From: Parcubacteria group bacterium LiPW_15
GTDB taxonomy: Bacteria > Patescibacteria > Paceibacteria > UBA6257 > 2-01-FULL-56-20
Assembly: GCA_007375645.1 (NCBI GenBank)
Contig: VMER01000002.1
Coordinates: 37,473-101,472 of the forward strand
DNA: 64,000 nucleotides
Direction: 5' to 3'
Numbering within the stretch: the stretch's first letter is position 1; every line of letters begins with the position of its first letter. Made by a program: the position numbers and the translations under genes. Below, piece by piece: positions 1 through 8,893 of this stretch. The notes below the pieces were generated by a model. The model did no database searches. It saw only the letters and a list, made by a program, of their open reading frames with translations, and was not told where the DNA came from.

Positions 1-55
1 CGTGTTCCGGGTCATAGCCGCCAAAATAAACGATGCTTGGAATTTTACCCCGCAT
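1..55 (-). CDS. glycosyltransferase, N-terminal fragment (partial)
   Basis: The minus strand opens with ATG at 53-55 and reads 18 codons off the window edge. The peptide contains IPSIVYFGGYDPEH. A hydrophobic beta strand followed by F-G-x-Y-D-P-E is the usual start of GT-B (family 4) glycosyltransferases that build surface polysaccharides. The neighbours (methyltransferases, amidotransferase, O-antigen ligase) fit such a locus. Only 18 residues are visible, so the family call rests on this short motif and the context. It is divergent from the methyltransferase at 79, with 23 bases between the two starts. Confidence 0.5.
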   Translation of the reverse strand, partial: MRGKIPSIVYFGGYDPEH

Positions 56-65
56 AATTTGGTGT

Positions 66-71
66 TATTAT
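66..71 (+). promoter_or_regulatory. -10 box of the 79-822 methyltransferase gene
   Basis: TATTAT at 66-71 carries an upstream TG (63-64), giving an extended -10. The ATG at 79 follows after seven bases, so the transcript would be leaderless. No Shine-Dalgarno sequence is present. Confidence 0.45.
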
Positions 72-78
72 AGGCAAT

Positions 79-822
79 ATGACATCAGAACACAAAGACT
101 CTTGGGAAGCGCGCGCTTATAACAAGTACGGTTCTGGACACGCCACTTTTGCACAAAGAGGGAATATTTCAAAAGAGGAAATACGGCATCAATATCCGGC
201 CTGGAGTAAATATTTCGGTCGGAGTCTTCCGGCACCGAAGAATTCCGCGATTCTTGATGCAGGCTGTGGAAACGGAGAATTTTTATTGTGGCTAAAAGAA
301 TCCGGCTATTCCAACTTGGAGGGTATCGACATAAGCGAGGAACAGATCGCAAGGGCAAAATCCCTCGGCGTGAATGCGAAACACGGCGACCTCCCAAACT
401 TTCTGACAGCACAAAAAAACCGTTACGATTGCATTATCGCCCGCGACATCATCGAACATTTTTCAAAAGACGACCTCCTCGTTTTGCTGGATGGGTTCCA
501 AAATGCCCTTAAGCCCGAAGGTGTTTTAATAATCCAAACTCCGAACGCAGAGGGCCCCTTCGGAAGCAGAAGCCGATATATGGATTTTACCCACCACCTG
601 AGCTTTACCAGACTTAGCCTTGGACACGCTCTTTCTCTCGCCGGTTTCGAAAAAGTTAGATTCTATTCCATGGGTCCGGTAGTTCACGGGTTTTTTTCCA
701 CAATCAGGTATGCGGTTTGGAAAATTATTGAACTTGGAATCCGGATCTACCAGCTTGCGGAAACCGGAACCGGTGCGGGCATTTATACGCAAAATATAAT
801 TGCGACAGCGACAAAATCTTAA
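79..822 (+). CDS. class I SAM-dependent methyltransferase
   Basis: 247 residues. The SAM-binding motif I is DAGCGNGEF (about residues 60-68), followed by the acidic ribose-binding strand GIDIS (about 82-86). This is a Methyltransf_11/23 (UbiG-like) fold. The substrate is unknown. Its place among polysaccharide genes suggests methylation of a sugar or of a glycan chain end. The start at ATG 79 fits a -10 box seven bases upstream. It converges on the minus-strand methyltransferase and overlaps its stop codon by four bases. Confidence 0.8.
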   Translation: MTSEHKDSWEARAYNKYGSGHATFAQRGNISKEEIRHQYPAWSKYFGRSLPAPKNSAILDAGCGNGEFLLWLKESGYSNLEGIDISEEQIARAKSLGVNAKHGDLPNFLTAQKNRYDCIIARDIIEHFSKDDLLVLLDGFQNALKPEGVLIIQTPNAEGPFGSRSRYMDFTHHLSFTRLSLGHALSLAGFEKVRFYSMGPVVHGFFSTIRYAVWKIIELGIRIYQLAETGTGAGIYTQNIIATATKS

Positions 823-1736
823 TTCGGAACGTTCAGGTGGGATACCAAAAATGTCCCCATCGACAACCGTCTTGTAAAAAACCTGTTAACGCTGTCGGGA
901 ATAAGTTTGGCAAATAAATTTTTCAACCTCCCGGAAGGAAGCAGAACGACATCCGACTTCGGACCCATAACTTCGATCTTTTCGATTTCGAACATTTTTC
1001 CGCAAAGCCGTCGCCATTCAGCAGGGGTATAATATCTCGCCAAAGCTCCGTCAGTATAAAGTTGTATATTTTCCGCAATCGATCTCTTAAACAGCTCGCC
1101 GCGGAACAACGATCTGACAAAAACGGTAATATAGTAATTCCACCATCCCCGGTGATACACCATAATAATTGCCCTTCCCCCGGGCCTTAAGACCCGTTTT
1201 ATTTCTCTCAAAACCTGTTCCGTGCTTGAAGAGTGATGAATAACTCCCCAGCTCCACACATAGTCAAAACTTTTATCCGGAAAAGTCATTTTTTCCGCGT
1301 CCATCTTCTGGATAGAGCCGTTCAAATTGAATATTTTGAGCCGCTCGGTCGTGCTTTTGACCGCATAGTCCGTCAGGTCTATTCCTGCAAAAGATTTTGC
1401 AGACGCCGCAAGCAACTGTGCATGACTGCCGTTTCCGACTCCGATCTCCAGAACATCTTTGTCTTTAACGAAGGTCCTGTCTATTAATTCAAAAAATGGA
1501 TTACCGTCCCCGGCGAGATATTCCGCGGCGTTACAAAAAAATCTTTTGTTTATCTCTTCGTAGAACTCTTTGGAAAATTCCGGCGGCGCAACCTTGTCCT
1601 CCCAGTCGTAGCGCATGGGATTATTCTGCCACCAACGATAATTTTGCTCCTGCCAGCCCCGCGCTTCGTCTTGCGAAGTCGGGAGTTTTGTCGGGCCGGT
1701 AAATCCTTTCAAATTTTCGTTTTTAAGGTTTTTCAT
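819..1736 (-). CDS. class I SAM-dependent methyltransferase
   Basis: 305 residues. Motif I is LEIGVGNGSH (about 97-106), followed by GIDLTDYAV. The middle carries FDYVWSWGVIHHS and a VLRPGG loop, both typical of Methyltransf_11 enzymes. The open frame extends up to 1793, but the ATG at 1734-1736 is preferred because it leaves a 14-base overlap with the asparagine-synthase gene instead of a 71-base one. It is the last gene of the rny-ligase-TPR-asnB operon. It is a second, only distantly similar methyltransferase next to the 79-822 gene, and probably modifies the same surface glycan. The substrate is not known. Confidence 0.8.
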   Translation of the reverse strand: MKNLKNENLKGFTGPTKLPTSQDEARGWQEQNYRWWQNNPMRYDWEDKVAPPEFSKEFYEEINKRFFCNAAEYLAGDGNPFFELIDRTFVKDKDVLEIGVGNGSHAQLLAASAKSFAGIDLTDYAVKSTTERLKIFNLNGSIQKMDAEKMTFPDKSFDYVWSWGVIHHSSSTEQVLREIKRVLRPGGRAIIMVYHRGWWNYYITVFVRSLFRGELFKRSIAENIQLYTDGALARYYTPAEWRRLCGKMFEIEKIEVMGPKSDVVLLPSGRLKNLFAKLIPDSVNRFFTRRLSMGTFLVSHLNVPN

Positions 1737-3453
1737 TTTTTTTGTAAAAAGTTGCAGATATAATTTGGGCCCATGCTTTTGCCCAACGGCCAACCCCGAG
1801 CCACTCCGCCATCGGGAAGGTAAAACCCATCTTGGGCCGATCCCAAACCTCGCGCGGGAGTTCTTCCTCCATCGCTGAGATCAAAAGCTCTTTCGGACGG
1901 GAAGAAAGCTTCAGGCTGACCGGCAATGAACTTAAATATTCTACCAGCACATGGTCCAGAAACGGAACTCTGGCTTCGATGGAATGCCGCATAGACATAA
2001 AATCCGTGTCTTTTAAAAGCTGATTCGCCATGTAAAAGTTAACCTCCAACCAGGAAAGCGCGTCAGCCGGGTGCAGACTCGCCAATTTGGCGGGCAAAGA
2101 ATCTTCGAGTTTGGCCACGTAGTCCCAAACCGATGATTCATTTATTTTTAAAATTTCCGCAATTTCCGCCGGGGAAAAAAGCCCTCGCAGCGACAGATAA
2201 AAATTCATCAATCCTCTTCCCCTATATAGGTAGATCAATTTCGCCCACCCATTCCGGCGGGAAAAAATTTTTAACGGCCACTTGAATGCCAGCGGAAGTT
2301 TTTGAAGAAAGCGAAAAAGTGCCGCGCGCCCGAAGTAGTGATAGCCCATAAATATCTCGTCGCTCCCGAGCCCCGAAAGCACAACTTTTAGCCCGGCTTC
2401 TTTTGCCGCCCGGGACACAAAATAAGTGTTCACTCCGTCGATGGTCGGCTGATCCATGGCCGCTAATATATTTTCTTTTTCCGCTCCGAAATCTTCTTTC
2501 CCGACCAGGTATTCTTTGTGCCGGCTTTTTATCTGCGCCACCACGCCCTCTCGATATCTTTTCTCCGAGAATTTTTGTTCTTTAAAATCAATGGAAAGCG
2601 TATCAAGCGGCTCTTTCCGCTGTCCCGCCGCCAAGATCGCCAGGACGGAGGAGTCTATCCCTCCGCTTAAGAAAACTCCGAGCGGTGCGTCGCTTATAAG
2701 ATGCAATCGAACAGATTCTTCCAATAGTTCTCTTAGCCTTGAAACGGCCTCCTTTTTTGTCGGTGAAATTTTATTTAAAAACGGAGCGAGCGAATCGTAA
2801 TATTTTACCTCCTCCGTCCCGTTCTTCGAAAAGCTCAAATAATGTCCGGCTCTAACGGCACGAATTTCCTTAAATGTGGTTTTGGGAAGCGGCACCGAAC
2901 CGAAAAGCAAAAAGCCTATTTTCGCCTCTTCATCCTCGTTCGGTTCCACAAGGCCGCTCTCTTTTATGGCAGCAACGGTCGAAGCGAAAACAAGACCCTC
3001 TCCGATCTTTGCGTAATAAAGCGGTTTTATTCCGTACCGATCGCGCGCGAGGATAAGCTCTTCTTTCTCGGAATCATAAAGCGCCAAAGCAAACATGCCG
3101 CGAAGGCGGGAGAATGATTCTTTCCCCCACTCCTTATATGCGGCGAGAATTACTTCGGTGTCGGTTTTCGTTTTAAATGCGTGGCCCCTCAAAACAAGTT
3201 CCTTTTTTATTTCTTCAAAGTTATAAATTTCGCCGTTGAAAGTTATGTGTAAACCTCCCAAAGACATCGGCTGATGCCCGTCGCTTGAAAGATCGATTAT
3301 AGAAAGACGCCGCTGACCCAAGGCGGCATGACCGAAAAGATTGAGCCCTTCATCGTCCGGACCTCTCAGCTTCTGCCGAGCGTTCATCTTGCGGACCGCA
3401 TCTTCGGATCCCTGCCCGGCCGAAAATGAAATTGCTCCCGCTATTCCACACAT
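1723..3453 (-). CDS. asnB: asparagine synthase (glutamine-hydrolysing) family protein
   Basis: 576 residues beginning MCGIAG, so Cys2 would be the glutaminase nucleophile of an Ntn-type GATase-2 domain (about 1-190). The synthase half has the PP-loop SGGIDSS near residue 264. Both halves look intact, and the length is within the usual 550-650. AsnB makes asparagine from aspartate, glutamine and ATP. In polysaccharide clusters such as this one, relatives often amidate sugar carboxylates, and that role is equally possible. The start lies one base beyond the stop of the TPR gene upstream on this strand. Confidence 0.85.
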   Translation of the reverse strand: MCGIAGAISFSAGQGSEDAVRKMNARQKLRGPDDEGLNLFGHAALGQRRLSIIDLSSDGHQPMSLGGLHITFNGEIYNFEEIKKELVLRGHAFKTKTDTEVILAAYKEWGKESFSRLRGMFALALYDSEKEELILARDRYGIKPLYYAKIGEGLVFASTVAAIKESGLVEPNEDEEAKIGFLLFGSVPLPKTTFKEIRAVRAGHYLSFSKNGTEEVKYYDSLAPFLNKISPTKKEAVSRLRELLEESVRLHLISDAPLGVFLSGGIDSSVLAILAAGQRKEPLDTLSIDFKEQKFSEKRYREGVVAQIKSRHKEYLVGKEDFGAEKENILAAMDQPTIDGVNTYFVSRAAKEAGLKVVLSGLGSDEIFMGYHYFGRAALFRFLQKLPLAFKWPLKIFSRRNGWAKLIYLYRGRGLMNFYLSLRGLFSPAEIAEILKINESSVWDYVAKLEDSLPAKLASLHPADALSWLEVNFYMANQLLKDTDFMSMRHSIEARVPFLDHVLVEYLSSLPVSLKLSSRPKELLISAMEEELPREVWDRPKMGFTFPMAEWLGVGRWAKAWAQIISATFYKKNEKP

Positions 3454-3454
3454 T

Positions 3455-4054
3455 TTATTTTTTCTTCGCTGGTGCCTGAAGGGTTGCCAAAAGGTCGCTC
3501 ACGCGCGTGTCCTGCGGCCAGGACTCAAGAATCGTATTCCCAACCTCAATAGTATTTTCGTTGTCCCCCACGGCGCTATAAAGCGTCAAAAGTCCATAAA
3601 GGACCGGTGGAAGTTTTGGCCCCATCTCCCTCGCTTTTTTGTAATAATCCACGGCGGCGTCGTAATCGCCCTGCCGTTTAAAGCGGGTAAGCGTCATCGT
3701 ATAAAGATTCGCCATGGCGATATAATGCCGCGTGTCCGGGTATATTTTCGGCTCAATGTAGTTTATGAGCTCTCGCGTCGTGCCCTCAGACATGTCTTGC
3801 TGCGAATTGACCACGGAGAGAATATTGCTCGTAAGATATTTCGCGGATTCCTCTCCGCCTACCGGAGAATAAAAGCCAAAGACTTTATCAAAATTGGTTT
3901 TAAATTCTTCGATGGTGCGCACGTTGTTAACACCTTGGGCGGCATCGATATAAGCCTGAGATTTTAGAACGGGCAGGATCGAACCGAACACGAACAAAAA
4001 AAGCACGAAGAGGATGCAAAGCGATACGACTCCCAATTTAAAGCTACTGTTCAT
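3455..4054 (-). CDS. membrane-anchored TPR-like protein
   Basis: 199 residues. One N-terminal membrane segment (about 8-30) is followed by an extracytoplasmic domain. Its C-terminal half has helix pairs like tetratricopeptide repeats (around GDYDAAVDYYKKAREMGP and a second unit ending at TILESWPQD). The tail is Lys-rich. It overlaps the O-antigen ligase gene by 11 bases, so the two are translationally coupled. In this lineage a short TPR protein behind a Wzy/WaaL-type protein is plausibly a partner in chain assembly, but that is inference from position. Confidence 0.6.
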   Translation of the reverse strand: MNSSFKLGVVSLCILFVLFLFVFGSILPVLKSQAYIDAAQGVNNVRTIEEFKTNFDKVFGFYSPVGGEESAKYLTSNILSVVNSQQDMSEGTTRELINYIEPKIYPDTRHYIAMANLYTMTLTRFKRQGDYDAAVDYYKKAREMGPKLPPVLYGLLTLYSAVGDNENTIEVGNTILESWPQDTRVSDLLATLQAPAKKK

Positions 4055-5414
4055 TGGTTTTGTGTTCCTTCGTTTGCGACGGATTCAAAAGATAATAGGC
4101 GAAGCCAAAGAAAAGAAAAATGTTCAGGTAGGTGGGAAGAATGTCGAAAAGCACCATTCCTTGCACGAAATAAGCGACCGGCAAAGCAAAGATCACCGCC
4201 TTAGCTGCAGCCGGAAGCCCGGTCATTTTAGGCGCGTCCGCCCGAACGGCATGTTTTTCCCGTCCCCTTCTCAAAAATTCCACATAGAAAACTATAAATA
4301 TCGAAAGGTAGGCTAGCGTTCCAAGAATTCCTATCTCAGCCAAATAATCGAAGATTATATTGTGCGCCCTGTCGAACCAGGCGCCGAATTGAGCCGGTGG
4401 CTGATAATAAGTCGTATTGAAGTTGTGGTCGAAAACATATAAAAAGTTTTCCGGGCCCATGCCAAGAACCGGCCTCTCTTTAAATCCATCCCAAGCCATC
4501 TTCCAGATAACCCGGCGATCGCTAAAAGTCTGCGCACTGAAAGAAATATCGAAAACGCGCGCAAACGGAAGTTTTTTTACAAGCGGATTATCTTTTAAAA
4601 CTACCATTGCCGACACGAACAAGACTACAAAAACCGCGAGCCCAATAAGCCACTTCCGCCATTCTTTCTTGGAAAAGGCCAGAAACCCCAAGAAAAATAC
4701 CGAGCTCACGATCAAAGCCAAAAATGCTCCGCGGGTAGCGGCTAAAAACAAAAACACCGCAAAAACCAAAACCGAAAAGACTATCGGCAAGCCTTTAACC
4801 GAGCGAATTTGTCCCCGATATTTTGTGAAGAGCAGATACAGGGCGAAAAAAAGCATAAAGATCATATAGGTCGCGAAATACGCCGGATTTCCGATAGATC
4901 CCTGAAAACGGAAGTTTGGAGTGCCGAATGCCGGTCCGATAATATTGTTCACTCCCCAACCGGCCAGAAATCCGTAACCAATAGAAATAAATGCCGTAGC
5001 GAACGAACACCAGAATATCTTTATCCAGTTCTTCTCTTCGTTAAAAAGTGTGGCCAAAAGCAGGAAAAAGCCGTAAAGATGGATTATCTGTAATCCTCCC
5101 TCTCCGCGTTCAAAGTTGGACCAGAAAGAATTCGCCGGATTAACGCCGAAAGTGCCCGCCAAAAGGAACATCAGAGTAAAAGCGGAAACGGCTATGCCGA
5201 GGGGAGATTTTATGACCCTTCGGAAACGCTCTAGATATGCGTTGCCGTCGCTCTCCTTGATAAGCCCCACGAGAAAGAAAATCAGCGCAAAATCAACCGA
5301 ACTTCTAAACCACGCATACTTTCCGACGATGAACGGAAAAAGCGTGGAGGTTGTAACCAGAGTTATCGCGAAGACCGCGGCATACAGAAAAAATTTGGAT
5401 ATTTTGAACGACAT
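4044..5414 (-). CDS. O-antigen ligase / polymerase family membrane protein
   Basis: 456 residues with about 11 hydrophobic segments. A large extracytoplasmic loop is followed by GMGPENFLYVF and, further on, FDRAHNIIFDYLAEIGILG. These are the G-x-G-x-x-x-F and R-x-H-N hallmarks of the Wzy/WaaL family, which transfer or polymerise lipid-linked glycans outside the membrane. The start lies one base beyond the rny stop codon, and the end overlaps the TPR gene. It is in the same operon as the asparagine-synthase-like and methyltransferase genes. Ligase versus polymerase cannot be decided from sequence alone. Confidence 0.8.
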   Translation of the reverse strand: MSFKISKFFLYAAVFAITLVTTSTLFPFIVGKYAWFRSSVDFALIFFLVGLIKESDGNAYLERFRRVIKSPLGIAVSAFTLMFLLAGTFGVNPANSFWSNFERGEGGLQIIHLYGFFLLLATLFNEEKNWIKIFWCSFATAFISIGYGFLAGWGVNNIIGPAFGTPNFRFQGSIGNPAYFATYMIFMLFFALYLLFTKYRGQIRSVKGLPIVFSVLVFAVFLFLAATRGAFLALIVSSVFFLGFLAFSKKEWRKWLIGLAVFVVLFVSAMVVLKDNPLVKKLPFARVFDISFSAQTFSDRRVIWKMAWDGFKERPVLGMGPENFLYVFDHNFNTTYYQPPAQFGAWFDRAHNIIFDYLAEIGILGTLAYLSIFIVFYVEFLRRGREKHAVRADAPKMTGLPAAAKAVIFALPVAYFVQGMVLFDILPTYLNIFLFFGFAYYLLNPSQTKEHKTNEQ

Positions 5415-5415
5415 A

Positions 5416-6936
5416 TTATCTCGCGAATTCCACCGCGCGCATCTCGCGGATGACGTTTACTTTTATCTCTCCAGGATATTTTAGCTCGGATTGGATACGA
5501 TTCGCAATTTCCTTTGCCATCTCGAGGGCCCGGAAGTCGTCTATTTTTTCGGGAACGACGAACACACGCAATTCGCGGCCGGCGGATATAGCGTAGGCAT
5601 TTTTGACGCCCGGGAATTCGCTCGCGATCTTTTCCAAATCCGCCAAACGTTTAATGTAGTTTTCCACTGTTCCCCTTCTCGCTCCGGGGCGCGCGGCGCT
5701 AAGCACGTCCACCGCGGTGATGATAAATGATTCCGGAGACGCATACGGATAATCTTCGTGATGACTGCGCATGCCGTTTATCACGTCCTCGGAAATACCG
5801 TATTTCTTGAGTATCTTCATGCCGAGATCCACGTGCGTTCCTTCCACTTCGTGGTCAATGGCTTTTCCAATGTCATGCAAGAGGGCGGCCTTCTTCGCCA
5901 CCGCGACATTCAATCCCAATTCCGCCGCCATCATACCGGCGAGATAGGTCATCTCGATCGAGTGGTTCAAAACGTTTTGGCCGAAACTCATCCTAAAATG
6001 AAGCCTGCCCAAAAGCGAAAGGATTTCTTTCGGCAGATCGTAAACGCCGACTTCCATCGCCGCCGCTTCGCCGATCTCGCCCACCCGCTTATTGAGTTCC
6101 TCTTTAGCCTCCTCAACTTTTTCTTCGATTTTCGCCGGTTGAATACGGCCGTCTTTTATGAGCTGTTCCAAGGCGAGTCTCGCGACTTCCCTGCGGAACG
6201 GGTCGAAGGAAGAAATGACTATGGTGTCCGGAGTCTCGTCCATCACGAATTCCACGCCAGTCGCTCTTTCAAGCGCGCGAATGTTTCGCCCTTCGCGACC
6301 GATTATCTTTCCTTTAATTTCCTCGTCGGCCAGATGGAAAACGGTAGTGGTAAGTTCGGAAACGTGCGAGCGCGCGTAGCGCTGCATCGCGGTCGTGATG
6401 ACCTCCACGGACTTCTTTTCGAGTTCATCCCGGAGATTCTGCTCCAGCTTCTGCATGGTTTTCGCCAGATCCTCCCGGTTCTGCTCCTTGATTGCGGAAT
6501 ACAGGGCCTCTTTCGCCTGTTCGGGCGAAAGACCGCTCACTTTTTCTAATTCCACCTGCGCTTTGGCGCGGATCTCGTCCACTTCTTTGTGGCGCGTCTC
6601 AAGCGCTTCGCGTTCGGCGCGGAGCTTCGCGGAATCCTGGTCCAGCGCGGTCAATTTCTTTTCCAAAGACTCCTCGCGTTCATGGATGCGGGACTCAAGA
6701 ACCAATATTTCTTTTTTTCTATCGCGCTCCTCTTTCTGCGCCTCTTCTAAAATATTTGAGGCTTTTTCTTTTGCGCCAAGCAAAATTTCCTTGGCTTCGC
6801 TTTCAACCTTCTTATTTTTCTCTTCTATTTGCTGCTCGAGCGAACCTAATTGTTTAGTCGCCCAAAGCTGTCGTACGAAGTATCCTGCCGCCAGACCCAA
6901 AACAAGGCCCCCTAAGGGAATCAGTATTGAAGACAT
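5416..6936 (-). CDS. rny: ribonuclease Y
   Basis: 506 residues. An N-terminal membrane anchor (about 4-22) leads to a long Glu/Lys-rich coiled coil (about 25-185). A KH domain carries GKIIGREGRNIRALE (about 205). An HD domain carries LLHDIGKAID (about 355). It is an endoribonuclease that starts mRNA decay at the inner membrane. The length is normal (500-520). It heads the surface-polysaccharide operon, which is an unusual partnership. A good promoter lies about 60 bases upstream, and no Shine-Dalgarno sequence is evident. Confidence 0.95.
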   Translation of the reverse strand: MSSILIPLGGLVLGLAAGYFVRQLWATKQLGSLEQQIEEKNKKVESEAKEILLGAKEKASNILEEAQKEERDRKKEILVLESRIHEREESLEKKLTALDQDSAKLRAEREALETRHKEVDEIRAKAQVELEKVSGLSPEQAKEALYSAIKEQNREDLAKTMQKLEQNLRDELEKKSVEVITTAMQRYARSHVSELTTTVFHLADEEIKGKIIGREGRNIRALERATGVEFVMDETPDTIVISSFDPFRREVARLALEQLIKDGRIQPAKIEEKVEEAKEELNKRVGEIGEAAAMEVGVYDLPKEILSLLGRLHFRMSFGQNVLNHSIEMTYLAGMMAAELGLNVAVAKKAALLHDIGKAIDHEVEGTHVDLGMKILKKYGISEDVINGMRSHHEDYPYASPESFIITAVDVLSAARPGARRGTVENYIKRLADLEKIASEFPGVKNAYAISAGRELRVFVVPEKIDDFRALEMAKEIANRIQSELKYPGEIKVNVIREMRAVEFAR

Positions 6937-7000
6937 TATTAATTTTTCGTTGAAACTCCATCTCGGTTTGATAGAGGGTTAATGACTTTTGACAGGTTTA

Positions 7001-7029
7001 ATATTACCCCAGATGCCGGTTTTGGTCAA
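7001..7029 (-). promoter_or_regulatory. promoter of rny operon
   Basis: On the minus strand, TTGACC (7024-7029) and TAATAT (7001-7006) are separated by exactly 17 bases. The start site would lie near 6994, leaving a leader of about 58 bases before the rny ATG. Confidence 0.7.
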
Positions 7030-7059
7030 TTAAAAAGCCGTGGCTAGGCGAAAATGGGT

Positions 7060-7065
7060 TATACT
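7060..7065 (+). promoter_or_regulatory. -10 box of gpmI, leaderless start
   Basis: TATACT at 7060-7065 is followed nine bases later by the ATG at 7075. It therefore cannot serve the more upstream ATG at 7054 and favours the 7075 start. No clear -35 element and no Shine-Dalgarno sequence are seen. Confidence 0.5.
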
Positions 7066-7074
7066 AATGAATAC

Positions 7075-8610
7075 ATGGCGAAGAATGTGGTTCTCATAAT
7101 CCTGGACGGCTGGGGCATAGGAAGAAACGACGAATCCAACCCCATCTATATGGTCAAACCCCAGAATCTGAAGTCTCTGGAAGACAATTACCCGGTAACG
7201 AGCCTTCAGGCCTCCGGAATCTCCGTGGGACTCCCCTGGGGCGAGGTCGGGAACAGCGAAGTGGGCCATTTAACTATCGGCGCAGGCAAAGTCATCTACC
7301 AATATTTTCCGCGCATCACCATGGCCATCCAAGATGGAACTTTTTTTGAAAATCCGGCATTCAAAGCGGCCTGCGACCACGCCAAAAAAAATAATTCGTT
7401 TTTAAATCTCGCAGGACTCCTATCCAGAGGAAATGTCCACGCCTCCCTCGACCACCTGAAGGCGCTTTTGAAATTCGCCGAAAAAGAAGGGGTAGCAAAC
7501 GTGCGCCTACACCTCTTTTCCGACGGGAAAGACTCCCCGCCCAAAACGCTTGAAAAGTTTTTGACGGAGCTTCCAGCGGAAAAGATCGCATCTCTGACCG
7601 GCCGGTATTACGCGATGGATCGCGAAGGCAATTGGCGGCTCACCGAACAAGCTTACAACTGCATGACCGGAACTTCGGGAACGCTTGCTAAAAACAATCT
7701 CCCGAAGCTCATTGCCGACAATTATGCGAAGGGTTTGAACGAGGAATATCTGCCCCCGCTTCGGCTTCAGGAAGACGGCGGAATAAAAGATAACGACGCA
7801 CTTTTCATTTTTAACTACCGCGAAGATTCCATCCGGCAAATAGCGGAGTCTTTTATCGTAAAAGATTTTGATAAATTCGTAAGGAAGGATTTTAAAAACC
7901 TTTTCGTGGCAACCATGACCCACTACATGGACAAATTCGATTGCCCGGTCGCCTTCCCCTCGGAAGTGGTTAAGTCTCCGCTCGGCAAAGTGATAAGCGA
8001 CGCAAAAATGACCCAGCTCCGCCTCGCGGAATCCTACAAATATGCGCACGTAACTTATTTCTTCAACGGATTCACCGAGCCTCCATTTGAGGGCGAATAT
8101 CGCGTTTTGATCCCGTCCGAACCCATCCCCCACCCGGACGAACACCCGCAAATGATGGCCTCCTCAATAACCGACCGGCTCATTCAAGCCATCGAAAATC
8201 GAGCCTTCAATTTTATTTTGGTAAATTACGCGAACGGCGACACTATCGCCCATACCGGAAACTACAACGCTGCCAAAGAAGCGGTTAAAACAATCGATAA
8301 AGAGATCGGGCGCGTCGTCCAATCGGTTCTCGCGAATGACGCCCTGCTTTTTATCAGCTCCGACCACGGCAACGTAGAAGAACTCCTAAATCCGATGACC
8401 GGCCAACCCGAAACCCAGCACGACCCAAATCCGGTTCCCTTCTACGTGGTTGGAAATGAATTTAAGGGCAGGAAATTTATCAACTGGCAAACCGTGGCCA
8501 CCCAACCGATCGGCATTATCTCCGACATCGCGCCCACGATACTCGAAATAATCGGCATCCAAAAACCGGAGGATATGAACGGAAGAAGTTTGCTTCGAGA
8601 CCTGCTTTAG
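7075..8610 (+). CDS. gpmI: 2,3-bisphosphoglycerate-independent phosphoglycerate mutase
   Basis: 511 residues from ATG 7075. It opens with VVLIILDGWG, the metal-binding Asp of the alkaline-phosphatase superfamily. GNSEVGHLTIGAG carries the phosphoserine nucleophile, and FISSDHGNVEEL with the QHDPNPVPF segment supplies the remaining metal ligands. It interconverts 3- and 2-phosphoglycerate with Mn2+ in glycolysis. The length matches the family (about 510). A start at 7054 would add seven residues but overlaps the -10 box. It stands alone, divergent from rny. Confidence 0.95.
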   Translation: MAKNVVLIILDGWGIGRNDESNPIYMVKPQNLKSLEDNYPVTSLQASGISVGLPWGEVGNSEVGHLTIGAGKVIYQYFPRITMAIQDGTFFENPAFKAACDHAKKNNSFLNLAGLLSRGNVHASLDHLKALLKFAEKEGVANVRLHLFSDGKDSPPKTLEKFLTELPAEKIASLTGRYYAMDREGNWRLTEQAYNCMTGTSGTLAKNNLPKLIADNYAKGLNEEYLPPLRLQEDGGIKDNDALFIFNYREDSIRQIAESFIVKDFDKFVRKDFKNLFVATMTHYMDKFDCPVAFPSEVVKSPLGKVISDAKMTQLRLAESYKYAHVTYFFNGFTEPPFEGEYRVLIPSEPIPHPDEHPQMMASSITDRLIQAIENRAFNFILVNYANGDTIAHTGNYNAAKEAVKTIDKEIGRVVQSVLANDALLFISSDHGNVEELLNPMTGQPETQHDPNPVPFYVVGNEFKGRKFINWQTVATQPIGIISDIAPTILEIIGIQKPEDMNGRSLLRDLL

Positions 8611-8619
8611 AAATAGAAA

Positions 8620-8642
8620 GGCGCCGCTACGATTGCGGCGCC
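8620..8642 (-). terminator. hairpin terminator of the 8627-8812 gene
   Basis: GGCGCCGC (8620-8627) and GCGGCGCC (8635-8642) form a perfect 8-bp stem with a 7-base loop. On the minus strand it is followed by TTTCTATTTC. The TAG stop of the minus-strand gene lies inside the hairpin. It may also slow transcription leaving gpmI. Confidence 0.65.
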
Positions 8643-8812
8643 GACACGGGCTTTTGGGGAAATACGAGACACAGAGCGAAGAGTGCCACTCCCACGCCGG
8701 AAGCGATCAGTTTGGTCTTGAGCGAGAACGGCACCATGACCGAGAGAACGATCGCGGCGAATCCCAGGATCGCCGCTTCCGTTCGGATGGCTTCCCCTAT
8801 CTTTCTTTGCAT
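8627..8812 (-). CDS. small two-segment membrane protein, unknown
   Basis: 61 residues from the ATG at 8810-8812. It is chosen over two upstream ATGs because GGAGG (8819-8823) lies six bases before it. An amphipathic N-terminus (MQRKIGEAIRTEA) is followed by two hydrophobic segments (about 13-30 and 36-54). The family is not recognised. It is one of the orphan genes of this window that carry a strong ribosome binding site, a good promoter and their own terminator, unlike the core genes around it. Confidence 0.6.
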   Translation of the reverse strand: MQRKIGEAIRTEAAILGFAAIVLSVMVPFSLKTKLIASGVGVALFALCLVFPQKPVSAPQS

Positions 8813-8843
8813 TTCAAACCTCCGCATGCCTGTAGCTAGCATA

Positions 8844-8871
8844 ATTATAGACTCCGTGTTCCGCGACGCAA
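8844..8871 (-). promoter_or_regulatory. promoter of the small membrane protein gene
   Basis: On the minus strand, TTGCGT (8866-8871) is followed after 16 bases by TATAAT (8844-8849). It is divergent from, and nearly abuts, the promoter of the holin-like gene. Confidence 0.6.
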
Positions 8872-8878
8872 CACAAAC

Positions 8879-8887
8879 TGGTATAAT
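8879..8887 (+). promoter_or_regulatory. extended -10 promoter, leaderless start
   Basis: TGGTATAAT: a TGn extension followed by TATAAT (8882-8887). The ATG at 8894 follows after six bases, so the predicted transcript starts at or next to the start codon. Confidence 0.65.
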
Positions 8888-8893
8888 CAGCTT

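Noticed and set aside
5758..6549. 263-residue plus-strand open frame opposite rny
   Set aside because: It lies wholly antisense to the well-supported rny gene and has no start signal or recognisable domain.
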